A DNA stretch of 64,000 nt, taken from an uncultured Clostridia bacterium (GTDB taxonomy: Bacteria; Bacillota; Clostridia; Christensenellales; Aristaeellaceae). The DNA lies in contig CAMJPQ010000003.1 of assembly GCA_946407745.1 (NCBI GenBank), forward strand, positions 23,016 through 87,015. Reading direction: 5' to 3'. Below the pieces are notes generated by a model, which saw only the letters and a list, made by a program, of their open reading frames with translations, was not told where the DNA came from and did not search any database. Both the position numbers and the translations under genes were made by a program. Below, one piece after another: positions 32,946 through 42,160 of this stretch (its first letter is position 1; every line of letters starts with the position of its first letter).

Positions 32946-34832
32946 ATGCAGAAAACAGCGCGGAAGCCCGGATATGATCTGGGCACCCTGTGGAAGATTT
33001 TCGGCGCGGTGCTGTTTGCCTACCTCTTCCTGGGGTTCATGGTCATCCCCTGCTTCAACACACTGACCTCCGTTTTCACCGCCAAAGACAGCGCGGGCAA
33101 CAGCGACCCGCTGGCGGTCATCCGCTTCTTCCTGGCTGGAACCATGCCCGGCTTTGTGTGGAATTCGCTGAAGCTGGCCCTGTGCCTGGTGGTCACGGTC
33201 AATGTGGTGGGCATCTCCATTGTGCTGCTGACAGAATACTTTGACATTAAAGGCGCGAAAATCCTCCGCATGGGCTATATGACCACGCTGATCTACTCCG
33301 GCGTGGCGCTGGTGACCGGCTACCAGTTCCTGTACGATTCCAACGGCATGCTGACCACCTGGCTTTCCGGGCTGTTTCCGGACATGAACAAGCAGTGGTT
33401 CTCCGGCTTCAGCGCGGTGCTGTTCACCATGACCTTCGCCTGCACCAGCAACCATGCCCTGTTTTTGCGCAACGCCATACGCGGCATCGACTACAACACG
33501 GTGGAGGCCGCCCGCAACATGGGCGCCAGGCCCTTCAAGGTGCTGCTGCGCGTTGTGATGCCGACGCTCCTGCCGACACTGTTCTCCCTCACGGTGATGA
33601 CCTTCATTACCGGCCTGTGCGCCATGTCCGCGCCGACACTGCTGGGCTACAACTCCATCAACCCGGAGATTGTGCGCCTGGCGGGCTCCTCCACCGCGGA
33701 CGAGGCCTTCCCGCAGGCAAGGGCCGCGCTGCTGTCGGTCATACTGGCGATGTTCACCATTGTGCTGCTGACCATACTGAACCACTACGAGCGCAAGGGG
33801 CATTACCTCTCTGTGAGCAAAACCAAGGCCAAGCTGGTCAAGCAGAAGATACAGAACCCCGTGGCCAATGTGCTGGCCCACATCTATGCCTATGTGCTGT
33901 TCCTCATCTATATGACCCCGGTGGTCATGATCATACTGTTCTCCTTCCAGAACTACCCGGCCATCCGCTCCAAGACGCTGAACATCGGCGAATGGTCGAT
34001 CATCAACTACTTTGGCAGGCAGGACTATGAATACATGACCTCCCGAGGGAAGCTGAAAACGCGGACGGGCTCCATCTCCGGTGTGTTCTCCAACGCGGAC
34101 ACCATCGGCGGCATCCGGCTCAGCTTCATCCTCTCCGCCGTGGCGGCCGCGCTGGCCTGCCTTATTGTGGTGGTGGCGGTAAACTACATTTTCAAGAACC
34201 GCAGCAAAAAGCGCGGCGCGGCGGTGGAGGCCTGCCTGCTGTTCCCGTGGCTGCTGCCCACCATCCTGATCTGCTATTCCTACCGCATCTATTTCAACCA
34301 GGAAATCTGGTATGTGTTCGGCAACAACCTGTACTGGCGGGAGAATGTGCGCTTCCTGATCATTATTGCCTATACGGTGGTCAAGCTGCCCTTTGCCCTG
34401 CGCATGATCAAGGCGGCCTTCTACGCGATAGACGACGAGCTGGAGGACGCGGCGCGAAACCTTGGCGCTTCTCCGCTGGTCACCTTCCTGCGGGTGAAGC
34501 TGCCCATTGTGCTGCCCAGCGTGCTGGCGGTGTTTGCGCTGAACTTCAACGCGCTGTTTACCGAATACGACATGGGCGCGACCTTCCAGTCCTCCTACGG
34601 CAAAACCTACGCCATGATCATACAGAACATGACGCTGGAGGAGGGCCGCGAGGGCTACAATGTCAACGCCTCCGGCCGCCGGTGCGCGTCCACGGTGTTT
34701 ATCATGCTGGTGTCCGGCATCATCCTCTACCTGGTGTACGGCGTGGGCGCGCGTGACCTGGGCGAGCGGCTGGAGAGGCGCAAAAAGTGGAAACAGCGCT
34801 TTGCCCGCCTCAGGGGCAAAAAAGCAGCCTGA
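32946..34832 (+). CDS. ABC transporter permease, two fused halves (FbpB type)
   Basis: This 628-residue protein has twelve or so hydrophobic segments in two similar halves. Each half carries an EAA loop for the ATPase: EAARNMGARPFKVLLRVVMP in the first and DAARNLGASPLVTFLRVKLP in the second. A fused permease is the FbpB/AfuB arrangement of Fe3+-type importers, unlike the separate MalF/MalG-like permeases normally used for oligosaccharides. The segment ending in RRKKWKQRFARLRGKK is a basic cytoplasmic tail. Substrate unknown. Confidence 0.93.
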   Translation: MQKTARKPGYDLGTLWKIFGAVLFAYLFLGFMVIPCFNTLTSVFTAKDSAGNSDPLAVIRFFLAGTMPGFVWNSLKLALCLVVTVNVVGISIVLLTEYFDIKGAKILRMGYMTTLIYSGVALVTGYQFLYDSNGMLTTWLSGLFPDMNKQWFSGFSAVLFTMTFACTSNHALFLRNAIRGIDYNTVEAARNMGARPFKVLLRVVMPTLLPTLFSLTVMTFITGLCAMSAPTLLGYNSINPEIVRLAGSSTADEAFPQARAALLSVILAMFTIVLLTILNHYERKGHYLSVSKTKAKLVKQKIQNPVANVLAHIYAYVLFLIYMTPVVMIILFSFQNYPAIRSKTLNIGEWSIINYFGRQDYEYMTSRGKLKTRTGSISGVFSNADTIGGIRLSFILSAVAAALACLIVVVAVNYIFKNRSKKRGAAVEACLLFPWLLPTILICYSYRIYFNQEIWYVFGNNLYWRENVRFLIIIAYTVVKLPFALRMIKAAFYAIDDELEDAARNLGASPLVTFLRVKLPIVLPSVLAVFALNFNALFTEYDMGATFQSSYGKTYAMIIQNMTLEEGREGYNVNASGRRCASTVFIMLVSGIILYLVYGVGARDLGERLERRKKWKQRFARLRGKKAA

Positions 34833-34863
34833 TATTCATTACTATTTGGGAGGAAAAGGGAAA

Positions 34864-36231
34864 ATGTCTCAGAAAAAAACGCTCACAACAGGCAAGGTGT
34901 GGTGCTTTGCCGTCGGTCAGTTTGGCTGGTCAGTGCTGGCTGCGCTCATTTCCTCGTGGCTGGTCAGCTACTATCAGCCGGATGTGGCCACCCAGCAGGC
35001 CGGGCAGCCGATTTTCATTCCCCAGGGGCTGGTGATACTGGGCGTTCTGACCATACTCGGCGCGATTACAGCCTTTGGCCGCATTTTCGACGCGGTCACC
35101 GACCCGCTCATTGCTTCGCTGTCTGACCGGTGCAAGAGCAGGGACGGCCGGCGCATTCCCTTCATGCGCGCGGCGGCGGTGCCCTTCGCGGCCACCTGCG
35201 TGCTGACCTTCTGGTCGCCCGTGAACGGGGAGAGCTGGGTGAACGCGCTGTTCCTTTTCCTGATGCTGATGCTGTTCTACTTCTTCATGACCATGTACTG
35301 CACCCCGTACAACGCGCTGATACCGGAGCTGGGCGCGGACCAGAAAACCCGCATGAACATTTCCACCTCCATTTCTTTCACCTACATCGCGGGCATGGCG
35401 GTGGCCTATCTCGCGCCGGTGATCTGGGGCGCGCTGGAGGGCGTGACAGGCGACCGCGTCACTGCCATCCGCATCACCTTTACCGTGATCGCGCTGCTGG
35501 GCTGCGTGTGCATGTTTGTGCCGGTATTCACCATCCGCGAGCGGGACTATGTGGACATTGTGCCCTCTCAGTCCACGGCCCTGCGCTCGCTGACGGCCAC
35601 CTTCAGGAACAGGGATTTCCGCGTGTTTGTGGCATCCGACATCGCGTATTTTCTGGGCCTGACCATGTTCCAGACGGCGCTGCCGTTCTTCGTCACCTCG
35701 CTGCTGAAGCTGGATGAGAGCTATTCCACCCTGTTCTTTGTGCTGATGACCGCGCTGTCCGTGGTGTGGTACATCCCCGTGAACAAGCTGACGCCGAAAT
35801 TCGGCAAGCGGAAGATCATCCTGGTGGCCTTTGTCATCTTTACCCTGGCGTTTGCCTTCACTGCCTTCTTCGGCGAAGGGCTGCCCATCCCCGCCATGGT
35901 GCAGGGCATTGTGCTGTGTGTGCTGGCCTCGCCCGCGCAGGCGATTTTCGGCATCCTGCCCCAGGCCGTGGTGGCGGACATCGCCGAGTGCGACGAGAAG
36001 GAAACCGGCGAGAACCGCAGCGGCATGTTCTTTGCCGCGCGCACCTTTGCGTTCAAAATCGGCCAGTCTGTGGCCATGATGCTGTGCACGGCCCTGTTTA
36101 CCATCGGCCGGGAGGCGGGCACAGGCTACCGCATTACCGCGCTGGCCGCGGCGGCGGTCTGCGTAGTGGGCGGCGTGCTGTTTGCCATGTACAATGAGAA
36201 GAGAGTGTACGCAAAGCTTGGCATTAAGTAA
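34864..36231 (+). CDS. GPH-family sugar:cation symporter
   Basis: This 455-residue protein has twelve predicted helices and belongs to the glycoside-pentoside-hexuronide group. Typical features are the FGRIFDAVTDPLIASLSDRCKSRDGRR loop after helix 2, YCTPYNALIPEL, and the second-half PLNKLT-like segment IPVNKLTPKFGKRK. GPH proteins import glycosides with Na+ or H+, so it is the best candidate in the window for rhamnoside uptake. The start at 34864 follows GGGAGGAAAAGGG; the longer upstream frame overlaps the permease and is rejected. Confidence 0.9.
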   Translation: MSQKKTLTTGKVWCFAVGQFGWSVLAALISSWLVSYYQPDVATQQAGQPIFIPQGLVILGVLTILGAITAFGRIFDAVTDPLIASLSDRCKSRDGRRIPFMRAAAVPFAATCVLTFWSPVNGESWVNALFLFLMLMLFYFFMTMYCTPYNALIPELGADQKTRMNISTSISFTYIAGMAVAYLAPVIWGALEGVTGDRVTAIRITFTVIALLGCVCMFVPVFTIRERDYVDIVPSQSTALRSLTATFRNRDFRVFVASDIAYFLGLTMFQTALPFFVTSLLKLDESYSTLFFVLMTALSVVWYIPVNKLTPKFGKRKIILVAFVIFTLAFAFTAFFGEGLPIPAMVQGIVLCVLASPAQAIFGILPQAVVADIAECDEKETGENRSGMFFAARTFAFKIGQSVAMMLCTALFTIGREAGTGYRITALAAAAVCVVGGVLFAMYNEKRVYAKLGIK

Positions 36232-36254
36232 GAGACTGTGAAGGAGGCTTGCGC

Positions 36255-37235
36255 ATGGCTGAGGACTTCTATCCCTGCGGCCTCGTCCGCGAGGAGGGCT
36301 ATGCCGATACCATGGCGGACAAGGTGCTGCCCGCGCTGGAGGCCATCCGCGTGGAAAAGCGCGTGCCCGCGGGCAGGGGAGAGCTCTACTCCGCCTTCTA
36401 TCCATGCGGGGGCGCACAGGGAACGGTGGTCATTGTCCACGGCTTTACCAGCACAGAGGCAAAATACGCGGAGCTGATCTGTTCACTGAACCGCAACGGC
36501 TGGGCGGTGCTGGCCTATGACCAGCGCGGTCACGGGCGCAGCTGGCGCCCCGACCGGGGCAATGATCTTTCGCTGACCCACGTGGACCGCTTTGAGGACT
36601 ATGTGGACGACCTGGACGCGGTGCTTTCCGCTTGGCGGAAGGACATGCCCGGGCCCTGGGTGCTGTTTTCCCACTCCATGGGCGGAGCGGTATCCGGGCT
36701 GTACCTGCAGGCGCACGCGCAAACCTTCCGCAGAGCGGTGCTTTCCTCGCCGATGATCGCGCCCTCCACAGCGGGGGTGCCGGCGTGGGCCACACTGGCC
36801 GTGTGCCGTTGCGCCGCGCTGCTGGGCAAGCGGGACCGGCGCATGTTCATCTCCAAGCCCTACGCGGGGCCGGAGGATTTCGCCACCAGCTGCACCACCA
36901 GCAGGGCGCGGTTTGAGTGGTACGAGGGCATCAAGGCCCGCACCCCTGCGCTGACCAACAACGGCCCGACCTACGGCTGGACGGAGGAAGCCGTGCGCGT
37001 AACGAAGAAGCTGCTGGCCAAGGGCGCGGTGGAAAAGCTCACCCTGCCGGTGTGCGTGTACAGCGCCGGGCTGGATACCGTGGTGCTGATTCCCCCGCAG
37101 AAGGCCTTTGCCGACCGCCTGCCCCAGGGCGAGCTGGTGACGGTGGCGGGGGCAAAGCACGAGATCTTCCGGAGCGTTGACAGCGTGATGGTGCCCTGGT
37201 GGGAGAGCGTGCTGGCGTTCCTTTCGGAGAAATGA
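36255..37235 (+). CDS. Alpha/beta hydrolase (lysophospholipase/monoacylglycerol lipase-like)
   Basis: This 326-residue cytoplasmic hydrolase has HGFTSTEAKY (oxyanion), YDQRGHGRSWRPD, the nucleophile Ser in FSHSMGGAVSG, Asp in YSAGLDTVV and His in AGAKHEIF. This is the PldB/monoglyceride-lipase family layout. The ATG at 36255 lies 7 nt after AAGGAGG; an in-frame TTG at 36249 is less likely. It is 23 bp after the GPH gene and ends at a terminator, so it is the last gene of the importer operon. It may hydrolyse ester groups on imported compounds or lipids. Confidence 0.9.
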   Translation: MAEDFYPCGLVREEGYADTMADKVLPALEAIRVEKRVPAGRGELYSAFYPCGGAQGTVVIVHGFTSTEAKYAELICSLNRNGWAVLAYDQRGHGRSWRPDRGNDLSLTHVDRFEDYVDDLDAVLSAWRKDMPGPWVLFSHSMGGAVSGLYLQAHAQTFRRAVLSSPMIAPSTAGVPAWATLAVCRCAALLGKRDRRMFISKPYAGPEDFATSCTTSRARFEWYEGIKARTPALTNNGPTYGWTEEAVRVTKKLLAKGAVEKLTLPVCVYSAGLDTVVLIPPQKAFADRLPQGELVTVAGAKHEIFRSVDSVMVPWWESVLAFLSEK

Positions 37236-37241
37236 CATTAA

Positions 37242-37266
37242 GGCAGTGCGCAGGCGCTGCCTTTTT
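37242..37266 (+). terminator. Terminator of importer/hydrolase operon
   Basis: An 8-bp stem (37242-37249 with 37254-37261, one G-T pair), GCAG loop, TTTTT. It is 6 bp after the hydrolase stop. Confidence 0.85.
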
Positions 37267-37311
37267 CAGCGGACACTGGGGCTGCAGGAAATGAAAACTC
37301 AAGCAGAAACC

Positions 37312-37340
37312 TTTTCAATTAAATGGTGTTATGCTACAAT
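37312..37340 (+). promoter_or_regulatory. Promoter for Ig-repeat protein
   Basis: TTTTCA (37312-37317), 17-bp spacer, TACAAT (37335-37340) with extended -10 TG at 37332-37333. It is 55 bp before the GTG start. Confidence 0.75.
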
Positions 37341-37395
37341 GGTGACACCATATCAACTGCATTTGTATTGCCTGAAAAGGAAAGGACGGTTTCAA

Positions 37396-40300
37396 GTGAA
37401 GCGAATATCGTCTTATCTGCTGACCCTGTCGCTGCTGGTCTCCTGCCTTGCGCCTGTGCTGGCGGAGGCACCGGCAACGTCCACCGACCTGACGGTGGAG
37501 CTGGAACCCGTGGAAGAAGCCGCGAGCGAGGAAGCCTCGCTGGCTGCGGGGAGCCCGCTCATTGTGGACCAGCCGTGGAGCGAGCACTGGAGTCTGGGCG
37601 AAACGGTGACCTTCACCATCGGCGTGGCGGAAGGCACCGCCATCCAGTGGCAGTATGACAACGCCACCGGTGACTGGACCAACATACCGGAAAACAAGAA
37701 CTGGCACGGCACGAAGACGGAGACGCTGACCTTCACAGCCACGGCCAGCCGGGCAAAGTACCTGTACCGCGCGGTGGTCACACTGGGCGATGCGAGCGAG
37801 ATTTCCAGCGAGGTGCGCTTCTATGTCTGCGATGTGCCGGAATTCATCACCCAGCCGCAGCACGTATATGCGGCCCTGAACGATACGGTGACCTTCACGG
37901 CAGAAGCCAGCGAGGATCCGTCCTACCAGTGGCAGTATGACAACGGCACCGGCGAGTGGACCAACATTCCCGAGAACAAGAACTGGCACGGCACACAGAC
38001 CGGCACGCTGACCTTCACGGCGATCAGCAGCCGGACGAGATACCATTATCGTGTGATTGCCAGCAACCTGGCAGGGCAGGCGGTTTCGGATGAGGTGAGT
38101 TTTACCATCGTTGAGGAACCGACAGAGGAGCCGACGGCAGCACCTGAGCCGGAGCCCTGGTTTTCTTACTATATTAAGCCCTGGTTTTATTACTATATTG
38201 AAGAAGGGCCGCTGGAAAACGGGCAGCCTGTAACTGTGCATTTCGTATTCAGGCAGACGGGTGATTACCCGCATGATTACCCGCATGGACGCGTGTGGCG
38301 TATGAACTTAATTACGTCATCATATATTGATATCAGCGAAACTGAAAAAAACCTCACTCCGGATGACAATACGATTACCTGTATACTGATTGCTGATAAC
38401 ACAGTACATTACATTCAAATTGAATATGAAGATGGGACAATAGAGCAATTTGTGTTCAAGCTTCCCAGCGCTCCTGTGTTTTCTGCTCAGCCGCAGTATG
38501 CGTATGCTGCCCTGAACGATACGGTGACCTTCACAGCGGAAGCCAGTGAGGATCCGTCCTATCAGTGGCAATACGACAACGGCACTGGCGTGTGGACCGA
38601 CATACCGGAAAACAAGAACTGGCATGGCACACAGACCGATACGCTGACCTTCACGGCGATCAGCAGCCGGGAAAAGTATCGCTATCGCGTGATCGCCAGC
38701 AACCTGGCGGGGCAGACGGTTTCGGATGAGGTGGGCTTTACCATCGGTGCAAAACCGCCGCAGGTTTTTATACGAGAAATCGATGCGTACCAAGAAGGTA
38801 GTCATTTATGGCTGGAATTTAGTATTGAAAAGAGCGACCTGCGGGACATTGAAATCTATATCAATGACAAATATGTCGGATACTGCGAATCAGTTTACAG
38901 TTTTCTCTCAACGCAAGTCGGTCCGCTTGACACATATGGTATACACACTTATGACATTATTGCATACAGCCCCTCGGACGGCGCCAGAAGCATACTGGAA
39001 ACATACGAGATTCCCGTGAGTTTGGAATGCCAGATTGAGAATTCTCTGAAAGAGTTTTATTTACCTGGTGAAACGGTCACCATCACTGCTATGGTCAATG
39101 ACTCTGAAGGTAAGAGAGCTGATATACAATGGCAGTACGACAGTGGCGTTGGTGAATGGACAGACGTTCCCGAAAACGAACACTGGCATGGCACGCAGAC
39201 AAAACAGTTGACCTTTACCGCCAACGAGGAGAATGCGTACTTTAGATACCGCTTCGTGGCCTCAGTCAACAGTGATGAATGCGTTTCCAATGAAGCGGGT
39301 TATTGCCTGGTAGAGCCTCTGGATGTGACGGGCAGCTTTGATGAGGAAGTGGAAACGGTTGAAGCTGGCAGGATAAAACCAATTCATATAACTGCAGAGT
39401 CCTTTGACATCAGGGATATTTATCTTCGCGCAGATGGCTGGAGCGATTATGATCATTATATAGGTCGCAATACAGGAAGCGGCATAGGATTTGACACCGT
39501 CTATCACCTTGACACTCAACAGGGGCGATACAGTACGCCAGGTGTGTATACACTGAGGCTTGAGGCCAACTATACCTTTAATTCTGATTATAGTGTTGAT
39601 AAGCTCTTGGACACCATGGAACTCCGTGTCCTCCCCGCTATACTGACGCAGCCCAAAAACCAGTACGCCGAGTTAGGAGAGGAAGTGACCTTCACGGCGA
39701 AGGCCAGTGAGGGCGTGGACCTGCGGTGGCAGTATGACGGCGGCAGCGGGGAGTGGACCGACATCCCCGAAAACAAGAACTGGCATGGCACCACGACAAA
39801 TACGCTCACCTTTGCCGCCACCGCCAGCCGCGCGAAGCAGAAGTATCGCGTCATCGCGTCCTGTGAGGCCGGTGAAACCGTTTCGCAGGAGGCGACGCTG
39901 ACCATCGGCCTGCCGCCTGCGCCGGTGTTCATTCGCCAGCCGCATGACGTGTGGGCTCAACTGAACAAAACGGTTATCTTCACTGCGAAGTCGGAAGGCG
40001 ATCCTGATTACCAGTGGCAGTTTGACACCGGCAGCGGCGAATGGACGGACATCCCCGAAAGCGCGGTCTGGCATGGTACACAGACCGACACACTGAGCTT
40101 TACCGCACTGAACAGCCGCGCTGCGCACCGTTATCGTGTGGTGGCGACCAACAGGTCGGGAGAAGCCGTGTCTGACACGGTGATACTGACGATTGGCCAG
40201 GAACCGGAACCTACAGAAGAACCCATTGAAGAGCCCACTGAAGAGCCGACGGAAGAACCAAAACCTTTGATCCCCGCAGATATTTGCGAGGAGGAAGCCG

Positions 40301-41118
40301 TGACCGTTGAGCAGGGAAAAATGACAACGGTTGACCTGACAGTCCTTGTACCGGGCGAGGGCGGATTCTGCCGTTTGGAAATTGACGACATCGGCTATGG
40401 GTATTACGCGAGGGCCGGTGTGGAAACACCAATCAGATATACGGTCAACGCAGCCTCCCTGATGCCCGGAAGATACCCGCGCCGGCTTGTGGCGATCAAC
40501 AACACCACGGGCGAGCGGTATCAGGATTACTTTGATGTTATCGTTTCCGCCTTTATCGCGCAGCCGCAAAACCAGAGGGCTGCGATGGCTGAGACGGTGA
40601 CCTTTACCGCCGAGGCGATCGAGGATGTCAGCTACCAGTGGCAGTATGACGGCGGCACAGGCACCTGGACCAACATACCGGAAAACAAGAACTGGCACGG
40701 CACCAAGACCAATACACTGACCTTTACAGCCACGACCAGCCGCTCCAAGCAGCGCTACCGCGTGATTGTGACAAACGGGTATCTGTCTGAAGCATCCAAG
40801 GAAGTTACCTTTACTCTTCCCGCCGTTCCCGTCATCACCAGGCAGCCCGCGGCGCGCGTGGCCCTGGCGGCGGACAGCTCCATTTCTGTGACGCTGACTG
40901 CGCAGGTCACCGGCGCTGACACCCTGCGGTGGCAGTGCGACGGTGGCAACGGCAGCTGGACGGACATCCCGGAGGGCGAGAGCTGGCAGGGGACAGATAC
41001 AGACACGCTGAGCTTCACCCTCACGGTCAGCCGGGCCAGGCAGCGCTACCGCCTGGTGGCGGTCAACGGCCTGGGCGAAACCGTGTCGGCGGCGCTTGCC
41101 TTCAGCCTGCCCGACTGA
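37396..41118 (+). CDS. Large exported protein with eight Ig-like modules
   Basis: This 1240-residue protein starts at GTG 37396, just after AAAGGACGG; earlier in-frame ATGs lie upstream of or within the promoter. A signal peptide (1-25) contains LVSC, a possible lipobox, with an alternative AEA signal-peptidase site. Eight Ig-like modules of about 85-90 residues repeat VTFTAEASEDPSYQWQYD...WT[ND]IPENKNWHGT.T.TLTFTA...YRV. Four dissimilar insert domains (about residues 251-357, 455-552, 641-746, 955-1051) separate groups of modules, two preceded by Glu/Pro-rich linkers. Module 8 ends the protein; no LPxTG, SLH or C-terminal helix is present. A surface or secreted adhesion/binding role is inferred. 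The insert-coding DNA is visibly more AT-rich than the modules. Confidence 0.92.
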   Translation: MKRISSYLLTLSLLVSCLAPVLAEAPATSTDLTVELEPVEEAASEEASLAAGSPLIVDQPWSEHWSLGETVTFTIGVAEGTAIQWQYDNATGDWTNIPENKNWHGTKTETLTFTATASRAKYLYRAVVTLGDASEISSEVRFYVCDVPEFITQPQHVYAALNDTVTFTAEASEDPSYQWQYDNGTGEWTNIPENKNWHGTQTGTLTFTAISSRTRYHYRVIASNLAGQAVSDEVSFTIVEEPTEEPTAAPEPEPWFSYYIKPWFYYYIEEGPLENGQPVTVHFVFRQTGDYPHDYPHGRVWRMNLITSSYIDISETEKNLTPDDNTITCILIADNTVHYIQIEYEDGTIEQFVFKLPSAPVFSAQPQYAYAALNDTVTFTAEASEDPSYQWQYDNGTGVWTDIPENKNWHGTQTDTLTFTAISSREKYRYRVIASNLAGQTVSDEVGFTIGAKPPQVFIREIDAYQEGSHLWLEFSIEKSDLRDIEIYINDKYVGYCESVYSFLSTQVGPLDTYGIHTYDIIAYSPSDGARSILETYEIPVSLECQIENSLKEFYLPGETVTITAMVNDSEGKRADIQWQYDSGVGEWTDVPENEHWHGTQTKQLTFTANEENAYFRYRFVASVNSDECVSNEAGYCLVEPLDVTGSFDEEVETVEAGRIKPIHITAESFDIRDIYLRADGWSDYDHYIGRNTGSGIGFDTVYHLDTQQGRYSTPGVYTLRLEANYTFNSDYSVDKLLDTMELRVLPAILTQPKNQYAELGEEVTFTAKASEGVDLRWQYDGGSGEWTDIPENKNWHGTTTNTLTFAATASRAKQKYRVIASCEAGETVSQEATLTIGLPPAPVFIRQPHDVWAQLNKTVIFTAKSEGDPDYQWQFDTGSGEWTDIPESAVWHGTQTDTLSFTALNSRAAHRYRVVATNRSGEAVSDTVILTIGQEPEPTEEPIEEPTEEPTEEPKPLIPADICEEEAVTVEQGKMTTVDLTVLVPGEGGFCRLEIDDIGYGYYARAGVETPIRYTVNAASLMPGRYPRRLVAINNTTGERYQDYFDVIVSAFIAQPQNQRAAMAETVTFTAEAIEDVSYQWQYDGGTGTWTNIPENKNWHGTKTNTLTFTATTSRSKQRYRVIVTNGYLSEASKEVTFTLPAVPVITRQPAARVALAADSSISVTLTAQVTGADTLRWQCDGGNGSWTDIPEGESWQGTDTDTLSFTLTVSRARQRYRLVAVNGLGETVSAALAFSLPD
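37561..41115 (+). repeat. Eight Ig-like coding modules
   Basis: Module signature positions (WQYD or WQ.D codons) lie near 37647, 37927, 38560, 39127, 39723, 40009, 40633 and 40921. Modules 2 and 3 are nearly identical at the DNA level; module 8 is most diverged, with WQCD and ESWQGT in place of KNWHGT. Confidence 0.85.
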
Positions 41119-41189
41119 CGCGGCGTCCCGCGCCTTGCGGGCTTTCGCAGGCTGTAGTATCGGCCGATGCAAAACCGCTGAAAAACACC

Positions 41190-41218
41190 TTGACAAACGC
41201 GCAAAAAAGTGATAGATT
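41190..41218 (+). promoter_or_regulatory. tRNA-Pro promoter
   Basis: A perfect TTGACA (41190-41195), 17-bp spacer, TAGATT (41213-41218). The tRNA 5' end is 31 bp downstream. Confidence 0.8.
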
Positions 41219-41248
41219 ACCTATGCTGCATGGCAGCAAGGTATCTAT

Positions 41249-41322
41249 CTGGGTGTGGCGCAGTTTGGTAGCGTGCCTGAATGGGGTTCAGGAGGCCGGA
41301 AGTTCAAGTCTTCTCACCCAGA
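41249..41322 (+). tRNA. tRNA-Pro (anticodon GGG)
   Basis: A 74-nt cloverleaf. The acceptor is CTGGGTG paired with CACCCAG (C1-G72, characteristic of bacterial tRNA-Pro), the anticodon stem CCTGA/TCAGG with loop ATGGGGT, and the T-loop TTCAAGT. The anticodon GGG at 41283-41285 reads CCC and CCU. CCA is not encoded. Confidence 0.95.
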
Positions 41323-41328
41323 CAGAAC

Positions 41329-41364
41329 AAAAACCCTTGAAACATAAGCGTTTCGAGGGTTTTT
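41329..41364 (+). terminator. tRNA-Pro terminator
   Basis: A 14-bp stem (41329-41342 with 41351-41364), 8-nt loop and T-rich tail. It shares AAACCCTTGA and GAGGGTTTT with the tRNA-Arg terminator. 41365-41574 holds nothing else I can identify. Confidence 0.9.
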
Positions 41365-41574
41365 GTTTTACTCTGTACCACAGATTTTCAAAACTGATTG
41401 AAGAAGTCTGTCATTCTCTTAGAGGAGGCTTCTTGCAAATCATCAGAAAATCCTGCGTAAATATCCAACGTGGTGGCAATGCTAGAGTGTCACAGAGTTG
41501 CGGATAGGCTCTTAATATCTTCACCTGCCAAATAGCTAACGCAGAGTATTTTTGGCTGTCATCATTTCACCTCG

Positions 41575-41859
41575 TTATCGCGGTTCAAGTATTTCATAGC
41601 TTTCGATATCTATGCCGGCGAACGAAAACCATTTCCCGTTTCTGTCTTCACACGAAAGCCCATCAAGATCATAATCCTCATCCAAATCTTCTTCCGTTGG
41701 AAGGTATGTATATTGCACGGCAAAGCATTCGAAAATGCGGCCGTCTTTGAGTGTAATCCTCGCCCAGTGCTTGTGTCTGCTCGTTTTGTCGAAGATATCG
41801 GCAATCGTTTCAGCGACATTGTGCTTTGTGTTCGTTATCGAATTTCGTTCGTCGGCCAT
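41575..41859 (-). CDS. Small hypothetical protein
   Basis: A 94-residue acidic soluble protein. The middle reads as a small beta-fold (HWARITLKDGRIFECFAVQYTYL), followed by an acidic loop with EEDLDEDYDLDGL and a final strand WFSFAGIDIESYEILEP. The ATG at 41859 lies 8 nt after AAAGGGG; an in-frame GTG at 41868 is an alternative. Its codon use is more AT-rich than the neighbours, and the surrounding 41365-42057 is also AT-rich, so it could be acquired DNA. I do not recognise the family, and no clear promoter is visible. Confidence 0.65.
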   Translation of the reverse strand: MADERNSITNTKHNVAETIADIFDKTSRHKHWARITLKDGRIFECFAVQYTYLPTEEDLDEDYDLDGLSCEDRNGKWFSFAGIDIESYEILEPR

Positions 41860-42057
41860 GCGTGCCACCCCTTTGTGCTATATCTTATTGCTATACGTAT
41901 TGTTTCGACATATTCTCCTTCGTCTCCTGCTTTTCGTTCGAGGTATCTTCCAACGGGATACTGAGCGTGAACATATCCGAACGCGATTCCCGCGTGCAAG
42001 CATGCTGCTGTGCGGCCCTGCTCAAGCCTGTGAAGGCCGGAGCGGCAGCAATACCTG

Positions 42058-42086
42058 TTGACCCGGACGGCTTCATATGGTAGAAT
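42058..42086 (+). promoter_or_regulatory. Flotillin promoter
   Basis: TTGACC (42058-42063), 17-bp spacer, TAGAAT (42081-42086), 75 bp before the flotillin ATG. The rest of 41860-42057 shows no gene I can support. Confidence 0.75.
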
Positions 42087-42160
42087 AAAGGCAACGGGAA
42101 CAATCCCCAACAGGCTTCATACAACGGCACAAGGGACAGACTGCGCTGAAGGAGGACAGC

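Noticed and set aside
37561..41115. Possible recent mobile insertion
   Set aside because: Despite AT-rich inserts, there is one continuous frame with no transposase, terminal inverted repeats or target duplications.
41323..42057. Possible integration site next to tRNA-Pro
   Set aside because: The DNA is more AT-rich, but no integrase and no direct repeat of the tRNA 3' end are visible.
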